64,000 nt of DNA. Origin: Hydractinia symbiolongicarpus. Taxonomy: Eukaryota > Cnidaria > Hydrozoa > Anthoathecata > Hydractiniidae. Within the stretch, counting starts at the first letter, position 1, and each line of letters opens with the position of its first letter. The stretch lies in the NCBI RefSeq assembly GCF_029227915.1, contig NC_079879.1:12276001-12340000 (forward strand). The letters are read 5' to 3'. The notes beneath the pieces were generated by a model. It made no database searches. It was not told the origin of the DNA and saw nothing but the letters and a program-made list of their open reading frames with translations. Below are positions 1 to 13,032 of the stretch, in pieces. Position numbers and translations under genes: made by a program.

Positions 1-728
1 TTCGTGTTGCAGCTAAGCAGGCCAAAGAGATCCCTGGTTGTCGATTAGTGTTGGGGGATAGACCTATACAAGCAACGCTTGGTCGCGCAATGGCTTCGTT
101 GTCTGTCTTTCAGAAAATTAAGTTAGGTTGGCATTTATTGTTTTCGAAAGATAACATCACAAAAGAAGACGTCGAAAAATACAAACAAAAGGATATGATA
201 GCTGAAATGTTAGCTGAAATGACTGGCGACTTTCCGGAACTGTCTCGAGTATTCGTTGAAGAGCGCGATCAATATATGGCACAAATGCTGGTGCACTGTG
301 CCAACATGGTGAAGAATGATCTTCCTGCGTATATATATTTAAACAACGGCAGTGAAAGTAGTAGAGAGAAAGATAAAAGCAGCAAGAATATTGAGGACGA
401 AGAACAAGAGCCTGCGAAACAATCCAAAGAAGCAGGAGACGAACGAGTCGTTAAAAAGGACGGCAAAAGCTGCGAGGAAGAAAACAGTGAAAAGACGGTA
501 GAAAGTATATCTAGGTCGGATTATAATCCAGTTATTGTTGGCGTCGTCGGAATCGGTCATATGAACGGTGTCATTGAAAATATCGGAAAAGAAGTGGACA
601 TGAACGCTTTAAATGAAGTGCCCCCTCCTTCATACGCAAATCGTGCATTCAAAATGGCACTTAAAGCTGCGGTGGTCGCGGCTGTTAGTTGGGGTGTATA
701 TTCAGTTATAAATTGGGTGAAGTCTTAA
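1..728 (+). CDS. TraB domain-containing protein, C-terminal exon (5' partial)
   Basis: The frame is open from base 3 to the TAA at 726-728, so this is the 3' part of a gene that begins before the window. The visible protein is about 240 residues. A conserved block (LGDRPIQATLGRA) opens it, followed by helical sequence and a strongly charged Glu/Lys insert (about 360-510). The GIGHMNG motif at about 550-570 matches the C-terminal signature of the TraB/PrgY/GumN family. A hydrophobic segment near the C-terminus (about 660-715) looks like a membrane anchor. Animal TRABD proteins are reported as membrane-associated; their biochemical activity is poorly defined. There is no splice acceptor at the window edge, so the exon continues upstream. 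The family call is firm; the exact orthologue is not. Confidence 0.85.
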   Translation, partial: RVAAKQAKEIPGCRLVLGDRPIQATLGRAMASLSVFQKIKLGWHLLFSKDNITKEDVEKYKQKDMIAEMLAEMTGDFPELSRVFVEERDQYMAQMLVHCANMVKNDLPAYIYLNNGSESSREKDKSSKNIEDEEQEPAKQSKEAGDERVVKKDGKSCEEENSEKTVESISRSDYNPVIVGVVGIGHMNGVIENIGKEVDMNALNEVPPPSYANRAFKMALKAAVVAAVSWGVYSVINWVKS

Positions 729-2678
729 ATTAATACAACATTTTTTTATTCGTATTAGTAAATTGTTTTTTCTGTAAAATAATTTATATTAGAAAATATA
801 GAATGGTGGAATATATGTTCAGTTTAGGAAGCTAGACCATTAAGTTTAAAAGGCTTTGCACAAAAGAAAGATAGAAGAGTACCTTATTTATACTGCTTTT
901 CGCTCAGCAGGAAAATATCTATTTCGCGAAATTTTACGCAATATTAACAAGAACAATACGTTTTCCGTGTTTTAATTATCGCGCAAGTTTAAATTCCCCC
1001 GTAAAATTAAGGGTTTTGAAATACGCATAGTTTTCTTTTGTAATTTTTTTTAAATCTCGCGCACCAACGAACAATTTTGAGTAATTGCGCGTGGACCTAA
1101 TTCGTATACATTTCTGCGGATATTTAATTTCCAGATAAATCATTCAAATCATTTAACACATCAAGGTTTATTTGAATAGGTATTACAGGAGTAAAGGGTC
1201 ACCTTTTTGTAAACATGAATAGAATATATGAAAACCAACTTGACGTACATGTAGTTCGTAAAATAGAAAGCCAAGCCGTTTGTCAAAACAACTTTTTTAT
1301 TCTCTTATTAAAAACAGGGATGCTGACATCAGCGTAAAATGTCAAATTTAAGAAGTTTTCAGCGTTAAACAACAAGTAATTTTTACATGTAATACCATTT
1401 TGCCATCCTCTCCTTAAGCTCTATCCAGAGGTACATGTAGTTTAATGTTTTTTCTAACTTTTACAAGGAATTTTGTCTTTTTGATGATTTTGATAGGGTC
1501 AAATTGTTGCCAGCTCTGTATTTACGGCTTAGAAAGCAAAATTAATATCCGTGAAGACTAAATGTAATTTTTTAAAGCCGCGAATCTAAGTACTGGCTGG
1601 AATTAAGATCATAGAGGTAGGTGAATGGAAAAAAGACGAAACTAAATAATGCGAAACTGCAACCTCAATCTTAGTCTGTTCTCCGCTTTTTTTATACCTG
1701 AGGGGGGGGGGGGATAGTCCGTAAGAGCAATCTGTGGACAAGTTTGGTGACACTGTTGCTTTACAATCTGAGACAATTAGAATTAAGTTCCGCAACTTTA
1801 AAACCAGAATAGACGTTCGCAATGTCTTATTCCAAATTCATTTCTAAGTTATTCGCAATCTTTTCACTAGTCCGTCAAAAGTCTCTCTATAGCAAATCCA
1901 GTATTATAATGCTTTTTTCATCACCTGCTTTTTGCCGTGTTTTATTCTAACCTCGTTCCCAAAGTATTTCACCTTTTTGGTGAATTTAATAGCAGGGAAT
2001 GAATTGCCGGTACATAATAACGGTTCAGGGGCCCACAAAACCCTTTTTTTGCGAAAATAATGCACGCAAAAATTGGTTTCTACGTGAAGTAAGCACAAAA
2101 AACGAAATGGATACCAGAATTATCAGAATTATATGTTGATAAAATAAAAATCTTTATAAAACTACTTCGTAAATCAAGGACGTATGATCGACATTATCAC
2201 AAAAGGTTACAATCAATAGGTGAATCACAAACATTTCGTTTGCTGTTACAAAGTGTTATGTCCTCCCGCGGACGAGCAAAGAAGATTTCTCAATTCTAAA
2301 CCAATCTAAAATGGCGTAAGATGTTATGAATATTTGGAAATAATTTTGACAATAAAAAAATAATTATTTCGTTTTATTAAATTATATTAAATATTATTTT
2401 ATATAATATATATAATATATAAATGATATATATTAAAATATTTGCGTAAATGATATATTAAAGGTGAAATTTTCTTTTCTTTTTTTACTCAAGTTATTTC
2501 ACATGTTAATGAGGTTTCTTATAAACTCCTGGAACTTTCTAATCACACCACAAACGTGATAAAGCGGGGAGTTTACCAGCCTCGATCTCCTCACCATAAC
2601 AGGTTGGATAAAGTACGAACCGTGTTGGATTTCTTACATGGCTTATCATTGTATGGATATCAACACATCGCCGTTTGT
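729..2678. other. Intergenic, convergent 3' ends
   Basis: AT-rich DNA between the 3' end of the TraB gene (plus) and the 3' end of Notum (minus). It holds a G tract near 1700, AT microsatellite near 2390-2450, and a fragment of the dispersed 'AACCTCGTTCCC' repeat family at about 1950-2050. No exon-like open frame is seen. Confidence 0.5.
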
Positions 2679-5600
2679 TTAACCTTTAAACTCTGTAAGC
2701 AGCCGGTTAATTAAGTCCAAATCCATTTTTGCCATATCAAACGGAAGTTTTTTACCGCTGGAAGGTGTCTTCATAATGATTTTTTCACCCGTCATAGGAT
2801 TCCTTACTACAGGGCAGTTACCATGACAATGGGGGTGTTTACAAGTGTCTATAAGTCTCTGTTTACATGGCGCACTGCTTCGGTGATTTCGTTTATTATT
2901 AGCTAGCCAACAATACAAAGCGTCGTTCAAAGTATTCCCCTCGATCTTGATCTTATTTAATGATTCGCTGAAAAGAAAAAAAAATATTTTTAGCATTACT
3001 TGTTACTCTTTATATTTCAATAATTTTTACTTTATAGGGCATGCGCCCACGTATCATGTAAAACAACTTCAAAACCGCTAAAAACTTGTATTACTAAAAC
3101 TTCGCCCCCAGGGTTACGTTCCTAATGACGATTTCAAGTCCTGTCTCGTATATAGTTATACAAAAAGGACAAAGAAAAGGAAGAAAAACGCTGAGGTCTG
3201 CATAACCTTAATGAGCTTCAACACATGCAAGTAGTTGGTGGAAGTCTTGTTTGTACATTTACTTCCGTCAACACACTCTTGAGACTTCCGGTATATTTTG
3301 CAATTTTCAAAACGCTTGCCAAGATTATGTTCTATTATTACCCTCCTAATTTAGTTATTGTGATGCAACTTATTCATATATCAAGGTACTTCATTACGAC
3401 CTTACATCAGGTGATTAAAAAATTGAAGACAAAAAAGCAGACGGTCAAACAATTTCGAATAATATCATGACCGTGCACAAAAAAAACCCCGTATTTATCT
3501 TAAATTGCTGGATTTGATGACAAAAAGAACAAAAAATAATTCTATTTAAAGTCGGAAAAAGAAAATGTTGCACAGATAGGAATATGATTTTTTCTGGAAA
3601 AAATTCCCGAACTCAAATGCTTCAGCCTAGTTCGCAAATCTGCAGCCCCCCTCCCCCTCCCTCCCCGAACATAACTTTGTGCTTGTAAAAATATTAAAGT
3701 TATTAGATGTCAGACAGCGAAAAAGAAGCCCAGAATAAAGTTGAATAAAGTTGCTTTTCAAACAATATGTGCTCATACTGATTGCTAAGCCAAAAGTTTT
3801 CTAACCTACGTCAAGAAAAGTCAATAGTCCCAGGGGGGCAAGGTTGGAATGTCAAATAAAACATTCCATATATTTGCTTACAAATTCTCGTCTGAATATT
3901 ACCACTTACCTTGTTGCTAGAGCCGTGTGAGAGATACAAGAAGCCGCGAAGATTCCACTAAAAAGAAAATGTTTGTTTTGAAAACGACAACAATATATTT
4001 TGCAAACACACGTACGTTTTAACGAGAAAATAATAAAATCAGAGGTAAAAACAAAGCACAACCGCACGAAACTAAAACGAATAACGTTATCAGTAAATAA
4101 ATGGCTTTAGTTCAGTTCAAGCCGTATTACTTAAAACAAACATGTAGATCTGCAATGTTAAGGAAGCTAACGTTCCTTATTTCTTCGAAAGCCATTAAAT
4201 AATTTGCGGGAATATAATTGAGACTTAAAAAGGAATAGAAACAGGTACTCTTGTCACTTCATGTCGAAAAAAAAGTTTTTTAACATTCAAAAAATAAAGC
4301 TGAAAGTGTTGACGTGAACAGGACGCCTAGTGGCATTAAGTGTGGGCGGCGACTGGACGCCCAGTAAAGTATATACGTACTGTTTACTGTTTATGTCTTT
4401 TAACGACGTTCGCAAAGTTTCTCCCAGTTTCTTCACATATTGTTTGTATTTGTAACTGAAAATTTTTTTTGGATCCAATTCTAAATCTTTGTTATCTGCT
4501 AATATTTGAGCCGTATCATGAATCCATTGAAAAACGAAAATTGGAGCTAAAAAATAAACAAAAAAAACATTAGCTCTTGTTACAAAACAAACTGAAGTCC
4601 TTCATTGCAAATACAGTCTTATTTGATATTGATGTTCAATGGGACATACATTCTAAATTTATTAGACCATTTTTAATCAAAAGATTTCTTACTGTTAATA
4701 TGCTCGATAGCATTGAGGGCGAACAAACATTTGTGTTTTTCAACGTGCTTCTTACCACATGAATGATCAACCACAGCGTTCCAATAACTGAAATACACAA
4801 AAAGTAATTTAAATGAAAGGACATACTTCTGGTTATGATGCATTCTCATCCCCAGGGCACCTAGTTTCTTTCTGATGTAAAAATGAACTTTAAGATAAGA
4901 AAATCTGGTACAAAATTTGTACTATTCGGACTTTATGGGGCGCGTGTTTTGCTCCACTGCACAATGTTTCCTCTAGATATTTCGCAGAATCTCAATCTAT
5001 TTTTGTTTCACGCATTGAAGATATAGAGCTATCCTTAATTGTCTCAGATTTTGTCATTGTAATGTTTCCATCATATTGAATAGGGTTCTCCATCTGAAAT
5101 TGTCGAATAACGAACGAAAAAAAAAGTATAACTACAATCAAACCTAAATCTTTTTGATTATAAAACAATTACGATATCTACGGATAAGTGGTAAGGATAC
5201 AACACATGTGTGCATGAAAAAGGACGTAAACAGTGCGAAGATATTGGGAGCAGTAAGGGCAAAGCTAATTATATTTTGATAATTTCATTTACTAACCTTG
5301 CTGCTTGTTTAAACATCAGTTGTGGATGGCATTCGTAAACATTAGAAGAAGCACAGTTTGTACTTATTCCATTATCCACAAACCACGATGAATCAATCAT
5401 TCCTCTAACATCAATATTAAGTTTTTTTCTCTTCAGAAAATTTGCAATTCGATCGATGTTTTGTAATACTCCTATACCACCGGCACTATAAAAAAATTAT
5501 CACCATGTCATGATTTATGCAATGTAAGAAAAAATTTGTCCGATCCTCGACGTCATTTCACATGTGAAGAAATGGTGACTTCTTACCTACTTCCAACAAA

Positions 5601-7732
5601 AAACAATCTTGATGAATCTTTTAATCCATTCTTCAACAAATCTTTTATGACTTCCATTATTATATGTGCGCCCTGAAAACCTATTTTTACTCCTAAAACA
5701 AGTGAAAACAATTTTGTTAAACTTCCTTATGGTGTTTCCAAATGGCTAATATTATACTTCACCGCATCTTTTAACTTTATGACAAAAAGACTGAATCATA
5801 TAAGATAAAGTACCGAAACATTATCATGGAAGTATTGTATTCAATTACCTTTAGAAGTCGTCTGCGTTGTGTTCCCAATCCAAAAATCACTGGAACAATA
5901 CGGCACATACCTATCAAAAAAAAGATCATGATCTTAAGATTTGCGGCGCTTGATTTTTACAAAATACGCCAGTAAAGACACAAAAACGTTTGCTCAGAAC
6001 TATATAAAGTTATTGGGGTAGCGGGTTAGGCGTGGAGGAAGTGGTTTAAGGGTCTGTTTTATTTAAATATTATTTTACTACTCTAACTTCATACTTACAC
6101 GTGGTTTGCTTTATGGAATTGTGGATTATGTTTAGCGTGAACATTTAACAGACCATCACCTACAAATAAATGAACATTCAGTATGACACTAGATAACACA
6201 ATTTTTTTAACATATAGATAGTGAAAATGAAGATAGTGAAATCATCCTACCCTGTCTGAGCTTGGGCCATAATTTAGATGACGTCATAGAATAGATACTC
6301 GAGTGATTAAATCTTTGCATGCACGTTCTTTCGTTGAAACAAAACCAACCGCCTAAAATATACCGAATTGTGTGTTATCCTATAACAATGAGTAGAACCC
6401 AATTAAAACTGAAAATTACGCCTAACATTAACGTTACGGTTAATAAGAAATTTCTTTTTTTTTCTTTACAAGTGAAAGATTTTCCGTTCTATTAAAAAGT
6501 TTACCTTCCAAGTATACGATCCACAGTTTACTTTCTTTTTCTCTCCGGATATAGTATCTAAAATAAAGAAAATGCGTGTGAAGAAAGCGCCACGATGTTT
6601 GATTGAATACCTAAGCTTCAATGCCGTAACCACTTCCTTTTAACAACAATCTTGTAATTAGATGTACAAAGGTTGATGTACAAACACTGCAACAAAACGT
6701 GATGCTTGTAACACGAACAAAGAAAAGCGATGTAAAGTATAAATTTTCACAACGTACGCGGTGAATATTTTTTGTATTGTGATTCTCCACTCTCTGTTAG
6801 TCGAATATCTATTTAATTTTACTATCTGAACTGTGAAAAACAAACGTATGGTGGAGATTACATCTTCAAAAATATCCTGGTTGTCTGCAAGTGATTTTAC
6901 AGTTGTATTCTTTTTAATAAACAATTTTATTTCACGTGTATTTTGAAAAGGAGATTGGAAAAATGAATTGGTGATTTGTCAAATTATTTATTGATTAATT
7001 AAAATTTATTACTAATAAATCCACGAGTTTTTTTTTAACTTCTGGACCAAGACAGGCGCCCTCCCCCCTTCGTTGTCAGAGTTCTTTGCCTATTTTTTCC
7101 ATCATATGACAGTAAAGAACTCCGGGAAGGAGGTTAGCATATCTAGAAAGCAGCTACACTTAGAATTTTTAATTGGAAATTTTTATGTTTGTAATAAAGA
7201 AAACAAAACCATTGAAGGTATTGATGTCATCGGCATCCCATCGCCATGCGATCTTTTTTTTGTATAAAAATACAAAAGAGGGACGTGAGAATTTTGCAGA
7301 ATTTTGCTGAACGATAAGAGAATAAATGAATAGAGCCTGGAAAAAGATCTGCCAGTACATTTCTTTCGTTAATTACACCGAGTATTCCCATCCTATCATA
7401 CATATGAAAAAAGCGTACTTATTTGTTAATCCTTAAGAAATTCAACTTTAAAAAACTGTTTCTGAAAAATTGCTCTGAATTGTACACTGAAATTTTAAGG
7501 CTAAATTTTAACTTTATTCTATCAAATTTTAAAAACTAAAAGAACAAAACAAAAATTCTACATACCCTGCAGACGATCCGTCGTTGCATGTAGCGAGCGA
7601 TGCGGACAAATATCTCCTGCTCATTGATAGCGCTGACTTCACGCATTTCTCGCCAGCCAACCAAGAACATTGACTTGGTAAACTTCTCACAACACCAACC
7701 ATGAGCAACACGAAAATGATATGTATATACAT
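2679..7732 (-). CDS. NOTUM: Notum-like palmitoleoyl-protein carboxylesterase, complete, 11 exons
   Basis: Exons on the minus strand, in transcript order: 7732-7566, 6557-6505, 6352-6251, 6159-6099, 5910-5849, 5692-5587, 5485-5297, 4787-4756, 4546-4381, 3957-3910, 2967-2679. All introns are GT..AG and all phases join, giving 1275 nt = 424 residues plus stop. Residues 1-18 form a signal peptide. Family landmarks, read directly: CNDGSSAG, LEGGWFCFN, PYCSSDFW, the nucleophile motif GSSAGG (Ser184), QWIHD (Asp268) and CISH (His323), then the Cys-rich tail with PHCHGNCP. Ser184, Asp268 and His323 correspond to the known Notum triad, so the enzyme is probably active. Notum is a secreted alpha/beta hydrolase (pectinacetylesterase family) that removes palmitoleate from Wnt and so dampens Wnt signalling. 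The length is slightly below the vertebrate ~496. Untranslated exons and the promoter were not located. Confidence 0.95.
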
Positions 7733-10700
7733 CTGAAATAAAAAGTCTCTGTCAGATGTCGACTGTGTTGATCGCTTAAAAGTATAAATAAGAACTTTCC
7801 ACTATTTATGTAATAGGGGGACTAATTAAGCCTTTATTTTTTGATTGACATGTCCTTGAAAAAAATCTTGTCGAGAGGCGCGCTGACGTTATAAAAGGTC
7901 TGGCCAGTACAATCCGGCTTTCTTTATGTGGTTCTTTTAATTAGATTCACTAATGACCTGCGCATTAAATTGACGAGTTATTTTTAACTGCTGGCCTCAA
8001 GGCCTATTTGAACTGTACATAAAACGTAACAAATAAACAAACAAAAAAAATACGACGTAATATTTACCTCGCGAAAGAATTAACGGATCTTAGGTTGAAA
8101 AATAGTAACTAATTTAAAAACGACACCTACAGGAATTATTATATAATATACACATATTTGAAAGAACATGTTTATACATTTTCATTATTCTTTTATATCT
8201 TCTTGTTTTCTATGACTGCAAATAAAAACACTCCTTATACTGAGCCCCTCTCGCTTTTCACACCTCTAGAAACTAAAATTAAACATAGAACGCAGTGGTA
8301 TTATATACTAATGTATTGACAGTCATTGCGGCGTGTTATGCTACGTGTTGATATTATCATAAAATAACCAGGAGACGGCATATTTGAATAGATTTGCGAA
8401 GCTATGAACTTTTCTTTAAGTGAGTCTGACCGCCTTATAAAGATCATTCCATCAAAGACACTACAAAGCGGAGTAGCCAGTGGTGTTGTTCTTTTATTTT
8501 TTATTTGAAGAAGCGTATCGGATAAGAATGTTCCTCTCGGGTTTTTTAATAAGTTAACCTCGTCTAACTTTCGTGATCAAACCACGTCGGCACAAGAACA
8601 AAAGCATCACAGGGTTTAAAAGGTTTTGAAACGAGGCTTGCATAAATTAGAATAACAAACAAATCGTTTTGCACTGTTGTATGCATAAATTAACGAAAAG
8701 AAAAACAAATCATTTTCCTCGCGGTTTCTTCAAAACTCAGTATGGCGGTAGAAGGTACGAACACCTCTTTCGCACTTATTCGCCTCAAATCACAGATAAA
8801 AAATTTAACTTTATCCAGCTCCTAGGGATAAGTGTTGGCCGTAGAGAGTGCAGAAAGTTTAATCACTTTTCCCTATCAAAAAAAGAAGAAGCATAGTGTC
8901 TATAAACGTGCGAGTTATTGATTCCACCACCAACTCACTTTTCTATTACATCTCCCACACAATACGGCTTCAACAGAGCTAAAACTAGGTGACTTATAAA
9001 AACTTCTGGGAGTTGCCATGACAACCATGTTGCTAAATGTGGTCTGAAAGAAACATTCTGACTCTTTTAGCATTATTTACTTATTTTTTTGTATTGTTTA
9101 AAAATTTCGACTCCAATCAAATATTACAAATTGGCTTTTCTTTCAAAATAACGTATAATATGTGCGGATGCTTAGTGTGGCAAAAACATTAAGATTAAAA
9201 CACGATATATGATAAATAGATTAACGTTGTCAGAAATTAAAACTTTAAACCAAAACGTACAACGTAGGAAATTGAAACCGGAAATAATAGTGGTGTTGGA
9301 GTGCTGTAGTGTTGAAATTGAAATTAGATGCTACACTCAAAAATATGTACCCTTGGCATAAGAAAAAAACCCAAAAATTGTGGTAGTCGTGTGGATCTTA
9401 AAGGTTTGATGTCAATAGAAAAAACAATTTATTAGATTCATTAAAATATAATATATTGTATACAAATCACTTTCAAAATGCATCAAGCGTACCAAATTAC
9501 AATTTGACATGCTCCACTCTCTTTTTGTACAACTTTGTCATGTCAACAAAACTTTAGTTTTTCAGGAGCCTGGTTTAGCAGGAGTTTAGCTATGTCGGCG
9601 CGCCCATATCACCAGATTTGTTTACTGGCAGAGTGGAACAGTGTTTCTTATGAAAAATAAGTATATCTAAAGACTCCAAACCGCTAAAGACTTGATAAAG
9701 AATAATCCAGCTCAAACTTTATTAAATTAAAATGGTTTTGCATAATAATTTGTTTGCAATTTTTTGAATTCTTTGTCAGTTTTTTTCTTATTAATTGAAT
9801 CATAATGTAGCGGATAAAATTGCTTGTATTGCCAGAAGTAATGATAGTAAGTTTTGTACTTTCCTTTTCTACAATCCTTAAAAACGTTTTGCTTATTACG
9901 GCAAAAACTATATATTGACATATAAAACTTCGATCTACCGGGCATGCATTTACTACAATAAGAATTTCATGACGTAACAGCTCGGAATGACAGAAATGAC
10001 GTCTTTAGTTAATTATCTTGTCCTGACATCATAATAAATCAATTAATTATTTGAAATAGCTAATTTATAATTATAAAAATTATTTAACAATTTTTTTTTC
10101 CAATCATATCCAAAAATGTACAATAGATTTTCAATGCATAGCGTGGGGAAATTGGAATGAAAACACAAAAAATAAAATAATATTCAATTTAAAATTGAAA
10201 TAGTTATTGTAATTCATAATTAGCCATAAAACTGGACAAAATCTTGGACATGGCGATTTTTGATAATATCGTGTGATTTTTCTGTTTATTGAAGTATTTT
10301 TATCACAATAAAAATGTATTTTTAATTTTGTCGGCATATAGGTGTTAAATTATCTTTGTCACGAAACATTCTATCTATAAAGACAATAAAATGTTTTTCC
10401 TCTATACAAGCTAAGTGTTCTTCCCAGTACTATCCGTTCATCTATCTTTAGAGGTTAAGAGAAGTTTTAACATGATTTAAAATAGAAAAGTCAGCAAAAC
10501 GAAAATTTCTTAAATAAAAAAATAAGTCTTGTTTGGAAATTCTTGTCAATCAAAAGCATTAGCATCAATATCAAATTTCTTTATATGAAATTTAGACCAC
10601 TAAGATTACATTAATTAAGCACAAATTGCTTTGGAATTTTAAAAATTTGCGACAAAAATGAGATTTTTTTCCTAAATACCTCAAATAATGAAATAAGGTT

Positions 10701-11920
10701 GGTTTAAAAATTTGGCTTGCAAAGAGTAGAGTGAAGTGGGAAGAAATGCCCTCCATGCTTCCTTCTAGACAGCGTAATAATTGCATTAACAGTCAAGGAT
10801 ACGGATATTCATTTTTTTGACTTGCATTCTTCCGACACTCTAAATAGGATGTCCAGTGGGTATTGCGGCGCTAAGATTTCTTGGAAACAAATTTAACGCT
10901 AGATTTAAATGTTAAAATAACCTTGTCACATGCCTTTACCTAAACGCTATCGCTAGTTGATGACAATAAATCCAATGCACATTGAAATGAAGATTAAACT
11001 TACAGCATTGTGCTCATACGCAGATAGCAGTACACCACAACCAAATAAATATTATCAGACAGACTATTAATGAAGTAATCAGACTTAAAATTCAATGTTA
11101 GCAACCTTTCTTGAACAAGAAACGCGCTACAGACACAAAAAACGTACCACATGGGTAACCTTGGAAACATGAAGACAGAGTGCAAAATGAAAACATTTCG
11201 TTTCTGCAGAAGTGACAAACATTGTTAAAAACATGAAGAAAAAAAAGAAGATACCTTGAAGATTTTTTTGCTGTGACGGTTGTTATTTTCCCCAGTCGTC
11301 CTTTATCATTAAATTTCATGTAGTAATTATTTTTGTTGTGCGCGTCTTTTGCGTATTTGAATAACTTAACACGAACGAGCACAAAGAAACTAACGGTCGC
11401 AAGATAATGAGAAAACACACGACGGGACGTTCAGAGGAGCATTAATAATAACTCTACATATCTCAAATCTCGAAAGGTCAGTTTAGCGGAACTGTAAAAG
11501 ACAAGTGCGAAAAGAAACGCGTACATGCCATCCAAACAACGTGTTTTTCTTTAAAAAATAAATAAATAAATGTTAGCTTGCTTATTGAATGATAAACTTA
11601 TTGTTTTAAAAGGAATAATTCGAGATGGGTTGCATTTCAACATTAAACGCAATCCCCCGATACTTTCCAAATAAAGCAACATTTCTTTAAACATAAAAGA
11701 CCCCTAATTAGAGCGCTGTGTTTTCTTGGATGACAAGTTTGTAAACAAAAAGCTATTATTGCTTGTAAATGTTAGTCTGAAAGCAATAGCCGCAAACCGC
11801 TTATTTTATTTCTTTACTTCTTCATGCACACGCAAGGAACGCTATATTTAACCTCGCGCTTAGAACTTTTGACAGTTCACCTTGATTCGAAAAGGTAACG
11901 CTACAAAGGAGCATTCTTTC
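7733..11920. other. Gene-free stretch upstream of Notum
   Basis: This should include the Notum promoter and 5' UTR, but no TATA box or leader exon could be fixed. The rest is AT-rich with short homopolymers. Open frames here lack family resemblance, splice-site context or codon bias, and were not accepted. Confidence 0.4.
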
Positions 11921-13032
11921 CAACCTCGTCCCCAGGGCATCTTGTATCTTTTCTGACCCCGGGACGGCGATACGAACATGCTTTGTAATTTGTATTAAAA
12001 CTCTTGAGATAATATATCACAGTGGTGAGCTGGTAAATATCTACCACCATCTTTAGTACACCCTGGATTTAACCATATGCCTGATTGAGCGCTCAATCAA
12101 ATTTGATTGAGTTCGATTTTCCGAAATTTCTTCATAGCGTGTTAAAAAAGGCCTAGCAAGAATCAGTTTAAGAAAATCTTCCTACCTTTTTCTCTTCCTC
12201 AAAATGGCTTTTTAAATTTTTTATGCCTCGTGTAAAATTATATTTTATCAGATAGGTTTAAAAGTACTCCTTAACAAGTTTCAAGTCAATAACTTTGTTT
12301 TTTTACCGAAGCTTTTGCACTTTGAATTTTCTAGAATTAGGCCGGATAAATGTGCACTTAATGATAAAATGGCTCAGACGGTTAACCTACTGGCTTTTTA
12401 TATCTTTTATAGTAACCAAAGCATATAAGGTAATAAAACATGCCCACTAATAACAACCTGATATAATTTAAAACGTAATGTATATATATATTTTGTGAAA
12501 AAAACATTTTCGATATTTTGTGCCAAATTATTTTGTCTATAAAGAACATGGGTGGCAATTTTATGCAACGTCATTCTTTGCAAAAAGCTGCAAATCAAAC
12601 CTGGCCACTTGGAAACAAGTTGAGTTTCTTTCTTTTGTTCTTATCTTGATAGTTTGCTAGGTATGGTGTGCTAGCTAGCTACTTTTCTAGCTTTATTAAA
12701 CATTCCCAGCTATTGAAATATTGTCATGTAAGCAGTATTACTTTATGATGTCTTATTTTATACTCTCATTGCTTAGTAATGCTTTTTATTAAATTTTTCA
12801 CTTTGAAAAAAACTTGATACTGCTGATACACCTCCGCCATTTTAATATGAACAGCTTCTTCCTCCTGTTGGTCACAGACTCGCCGCCTCGCCAAAATGTT
12901 TTGTATGACGCAATAATTATTTGACATATCCGCGCCAATCAGGTTTCATATCGGAGCAGCCTCCTCCAGGGCCATGTTCGTATCGCCGTCCCGGGGTCAG
13001 AAAAGATACAAGATGCCCTGGGGATGAGGTTG
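11921..13032. mobile_element. 1.1 kb non-autonomous DNA transposon with ~60 bp TIRs and 9 bp TSD
   Basis: Bases 11921-11980 are repeated in inverted orientation at 12973-13032 with about one mismatch; both begin CAACCTCGTC/CAACCTCATC and include a CCCAGGGCATCTTGTATC core. The flanks are 9 bp near-direct repeats: 11912-11920 CATTCTTTC and 13033-13041 CATTCTTCC. The interior has no transposase-like frame. A 9 bp duplication suggests a Mutator-like (MULE) origin; this is inference. Related shorter fragments occur near 1950, 4840, 14670, 29107, 29241-29330, 29358-29438, 61930-62020 and 62340. Confidence 0.8.

Noticed and set aside
6658-6924. Minus-strand open frame of 88 codons
   Set aside because: It lies in Notum intron 1, between exons 6557 and 7566, and has no family resemblance or conserved splice use.
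8669-8896. 75-codon plus-strand frame upstream of Notum
   Set aside because: No domain, no homology recalled, ordinary chance length in this composition.
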